Source: Candidatus Omnitrophota bacterium | GTDB taxonomy: Bacteria > Omnitrophota > Gorgyraeia > Duberdicusellales > 4484-171 | DNA length: 7,090 nt | Direction of reading: 5' to 3' | Assembly: GCA_023818995.1 (NCBI GenBank) | Contig: JAMWDA010000083.1 | Coordinates: 1 to 7,090 of the forward strand | In this document: piece after piece, positions 5,482-7,090 of the stretch | How positions within the stretch are numbered: the first letter of the stretch is position 1 | Layout of the letters: each line of letters begins with the position of its first letter | Translations under genes and position numbers: made by a program | The notes under the pieces: generated by a model | The model's database searches: none | The model's input: only the letters and a program-made list of their open reading frames with translations | Told to the model about the DNA's origin: nothing

Positions 5482-6777
5482 CTAAATTATACCAACTCGT
5501 TTATAGATACTATCGATATTTTTTAGATAATCGTAAGGATTAAATATCTCTTCTAACTCTTTATCTTCCACGTACTGTTTTATGACCTTACTCTTATAAA
5601 CTTCATCTTTGAAATTGGAATCATTATTTATTACCTTTAAAGATATCTCCTGAATTAAATCGTAAGCCTTCATCCGTTCTAATCCCTTCTCCATAAGTTT
5701 TAACAGTAAACGTTGAGAATATATTAAACCCCTGTTAAGTTCTATATTCCTAAGCATATTGTTAGGATTAACTCTTAAGTTTTTAATTACCTCTTTTAAC
5801 TTAATAAGCATATAATCGGTAACTATAGAGGAATCGGGTAATATTACTCTTTCACAAGAAGAATGAGAAATATCCCGTTCATGCCAAAGATTTATATTCT
5901 CGTAACTAGCTAACATATCACCTCTCAGCAATCTCGCTAAACCACATATCCTTTCCGAAATAATTGGGTTTTGCTTATGAGGCATAGCACTTGAGCCTTT
6001 CTGTCCTTTCTAGACCTGCTCTTTCGCTTCCTCTCCTTCTGTGCGATGAAGATGACGAATCTCCGTAGCAAATCTCTCTAAGGTTGAACCAAGCAAAGCT
6101 AATAGAGATAAGTAGTAGGCTATGCCTTCTCGAGAAACAACTTGTGTAGAGATAGGAGAAAAATTTATCCCTATCTTTTTACATATATACTCTTCAATTT
6201 GAGGAGAAAGATAGGCAAAAGTTCCTAGTGCACCAGAAATTTTCCCTCTACATACTATCCTGTAACTATCTTCTAATAATTTTTTTTCTCTTAATAGGTC
6301 ATCGTAAAAATAAAGAAACTTTAATCCAAAGCTGTATATTTCCGCATGAACGCCATGGGTGCGGCCAATACAAAGGTTATCTTTATATTTTATAGCCTTA
6401 TCTTTTACCTCCTCCATAAGTAAATCTAAATCCTTCAACAGTATATCAAGTGTATCTTTTATTTGCCAAGCCAAAGTTGTATCTAAAAGGTCTGAAGAGG
6501 TAAGCCCGTAGTGTAAGTACTGACTATACTTACCAATGCTAAAAGAGAGATCCTTAAGGAAGGCAATTACATCATGATGGGTTACTTTCTCTATCTCTCT
6601 TATCCTCTCTACAGAAAACTTTGCTCTTCTCCTTATTTTCTCAGTTACACCTTGGGGTATTATCTTATACTTCTCTAAAGCTTCGCAGAGAAGAATCTCT
6701 ATCTCAAGGAACCGCCTAAATTTATCCTCTTCACTCCAAACTTTACCTATCTCTTTAGGAGTATACCTTTCAATCAT
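5482..6777 (-). pseudogene. purB: Adenylosuccinate lyase interrupted by an in-frame amber codon
   Basis: PurB splits SAICAR to AICAR and adenylosuccinate to AMP. The frame spans 432 codons, the length of B. subtilis PurB (431 residues), and its key residues fall on the same numbers: H68 (THHD), H89 (HYGLTSSD), H141 (GRTHGVHAE), the GSS loop with S262/S263, K268 (MPHK) and E275. Codon 256 is TAG (6010-6012), between KEQV and KGQKGSSAMPHK. Termination there gives a 255-residue fragment with H141 but without the serine loop. The next in-frame ATG (5985, M265) would restart after S262/S263, so neither half holds the full active site. The frame itself is intact, pointing to a recent point change (AAG, CAG or GAG to TAG), a sequencing error or read-through. 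Residue 269 is Gln where Arg or Lys is commoner. The ATG at 6777 has GGAGG 7 nt upstream, inside the preceding gene. Confidence 0.9.
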
Positions 6778-6780
6778 AAA

Positions 6781-7090
6781 CTATCCTCCCTTATCGTACT
6801 CTTTTATTTTTTCTTCTATATTTTTTTTACGTTCCTCTATAGGAGGATGACTACTTAAAAATGCTAACGTATACTGGCTATCACTTTCTTTCTTTAACTT
6901 TTCCATTAAACTTAACCCCGAACGAGGATTATAACCAGCCTTAATTGTATACTTAACTGCTAAGGAATCTGCTAAAAACTCATCCTGGCGAGAATATCCT
7001 AAAAATATAACATTATACATTACATCTATAGCTTTCTTTACCAAATCACTTTGGACATCTTTTAATGCTATAGCTAAAATTAAATTAACT
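6781..7090 (-). CDS. M48-family zinc metallopeptidase, C-terminal part only
   Basis: The open frame enters from the right window edge and ends with TAG at 6781, giving 102 visible residues. They match the C-terminal half of an M48 (Ste24/HtpX-like) peptidase domain: GYSRQDEFLADSLAVKYTIKAGYNPRSG holds the E-x-x-A-D element, whose Glu is the third zinc ligand, and FLSSHPPIEERKKNIEE is the standard end of the domain. The HExxH helix and any membrane or signal segment would lie outside the window, so a periplasmic BepA/LoiP-like protein and a cytoplasmic-membrane HtpX-like protein cannot be told apart. Only 3 nt separate its stop from the purB ATG, so it is probably in the same transcript, although a functional link to purine synthesis is not evident. 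Confidence 0.85.
   Translation of the reverse strand, partial: VNLILAIALKDVQSDLVKKAIDVMYNVIFLGYSRQDEFLADSLAVKYTIKAGYNPRSGLSLMEKLKKESDSQYTLAFLSSHPPIEERKKNIEEKIKEYDKGG
6785..6789 (-). promoter_or_regulatory. Shine-Dalgarno site of purB within the M48 gene end
   Basis: On the minus strand GGAGG (6789-6785) forms the Gly-Gly codons ending the M48 protein and sits 7 nt before the purB ATG at 6777. The spacing is ideal; it fixes the purB start and shows that the two genes are physically interlocked. Confidence 0.7.

Noticed and set aside
6010..6012. Pyrrolysine or another recoded residue at the purB TAG.
   Set aside because: TAG ends marC, M48 and purB itself at family-typical lengths, and no pyrrolysine role is known in PurB. 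Kept only as a test in the findings.

Overview
The window is a stretch of an AT-rich bacterial chromosome (roughly a third G+C by eye, clear GGAGG-type Shine-Dalgarno sites). The genes do not allow a firm taxonomic placement. A deep-branching, possibly uncultured bacterium would fit, but this is a guess. Apart from one mobile-element remnant, every recognisable gene lies on the minus strand.

Right half (about 3188-7090, minus strand): a tightly packed purine block read from right to left. It holds the C-terminal end of an M48-type zinc peptidase, purB (adenylosuccinate lyase), purM (AIR synthetase) and purD (GAR synthetase). Spacing is 3 nt, 6 nt and then an ATGA stop/start overlap, so this is almost certainly one operon. 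purB carries an in-frame amber codon at position 256, six codons before its catalytic serine loop. On both sides of that codon the protein keeps exact B. subtilis-like residue numbering, so as written the gene is broken (nonsense mutation, sequence error or recoding).

Middle (about 1995-3139, plus strand): a decayed IS110-family insertion sequence. The DEDD (RuvC-like) catalytic residues are still in frame. The reading frame shifts near 2583 and again near 2850, and the segment normally linking the two catalytic halves is largely missing. The non-coding DNA to its left (about 2010-2224) is unusually rich in long inverted repeats, including a 16-bp stem with one bulge. Its position and size suit an IS110 bridge RNA, the guide RNA that pairs with target and donor DNA. 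This is the most interesting region of the window.

Left part (1-1970, minus strand): a GNAT acetyltransferase gene overlaps a marC-family membrane protein gene by 8 nt, with the marC ribosome site embedded in the acetyltransferase codons. Next, behind its own well-formed promoter, comes the N-terminal part of an AzgA-type purine permease (NCS2 superfamily) that runs off the window. A 25-bp perfect dyad (10-5-10) sits just upstream of the acetyltransferase and is a candidate operator.

Together the window pairs late purine synthesis steps (PurD, PurM, PurB) with a purine-base importer. This is relevant if PurB really is inactive, although salvage of hypoxanthine or guanine would still not bypass PurB for making AMP from IMP.
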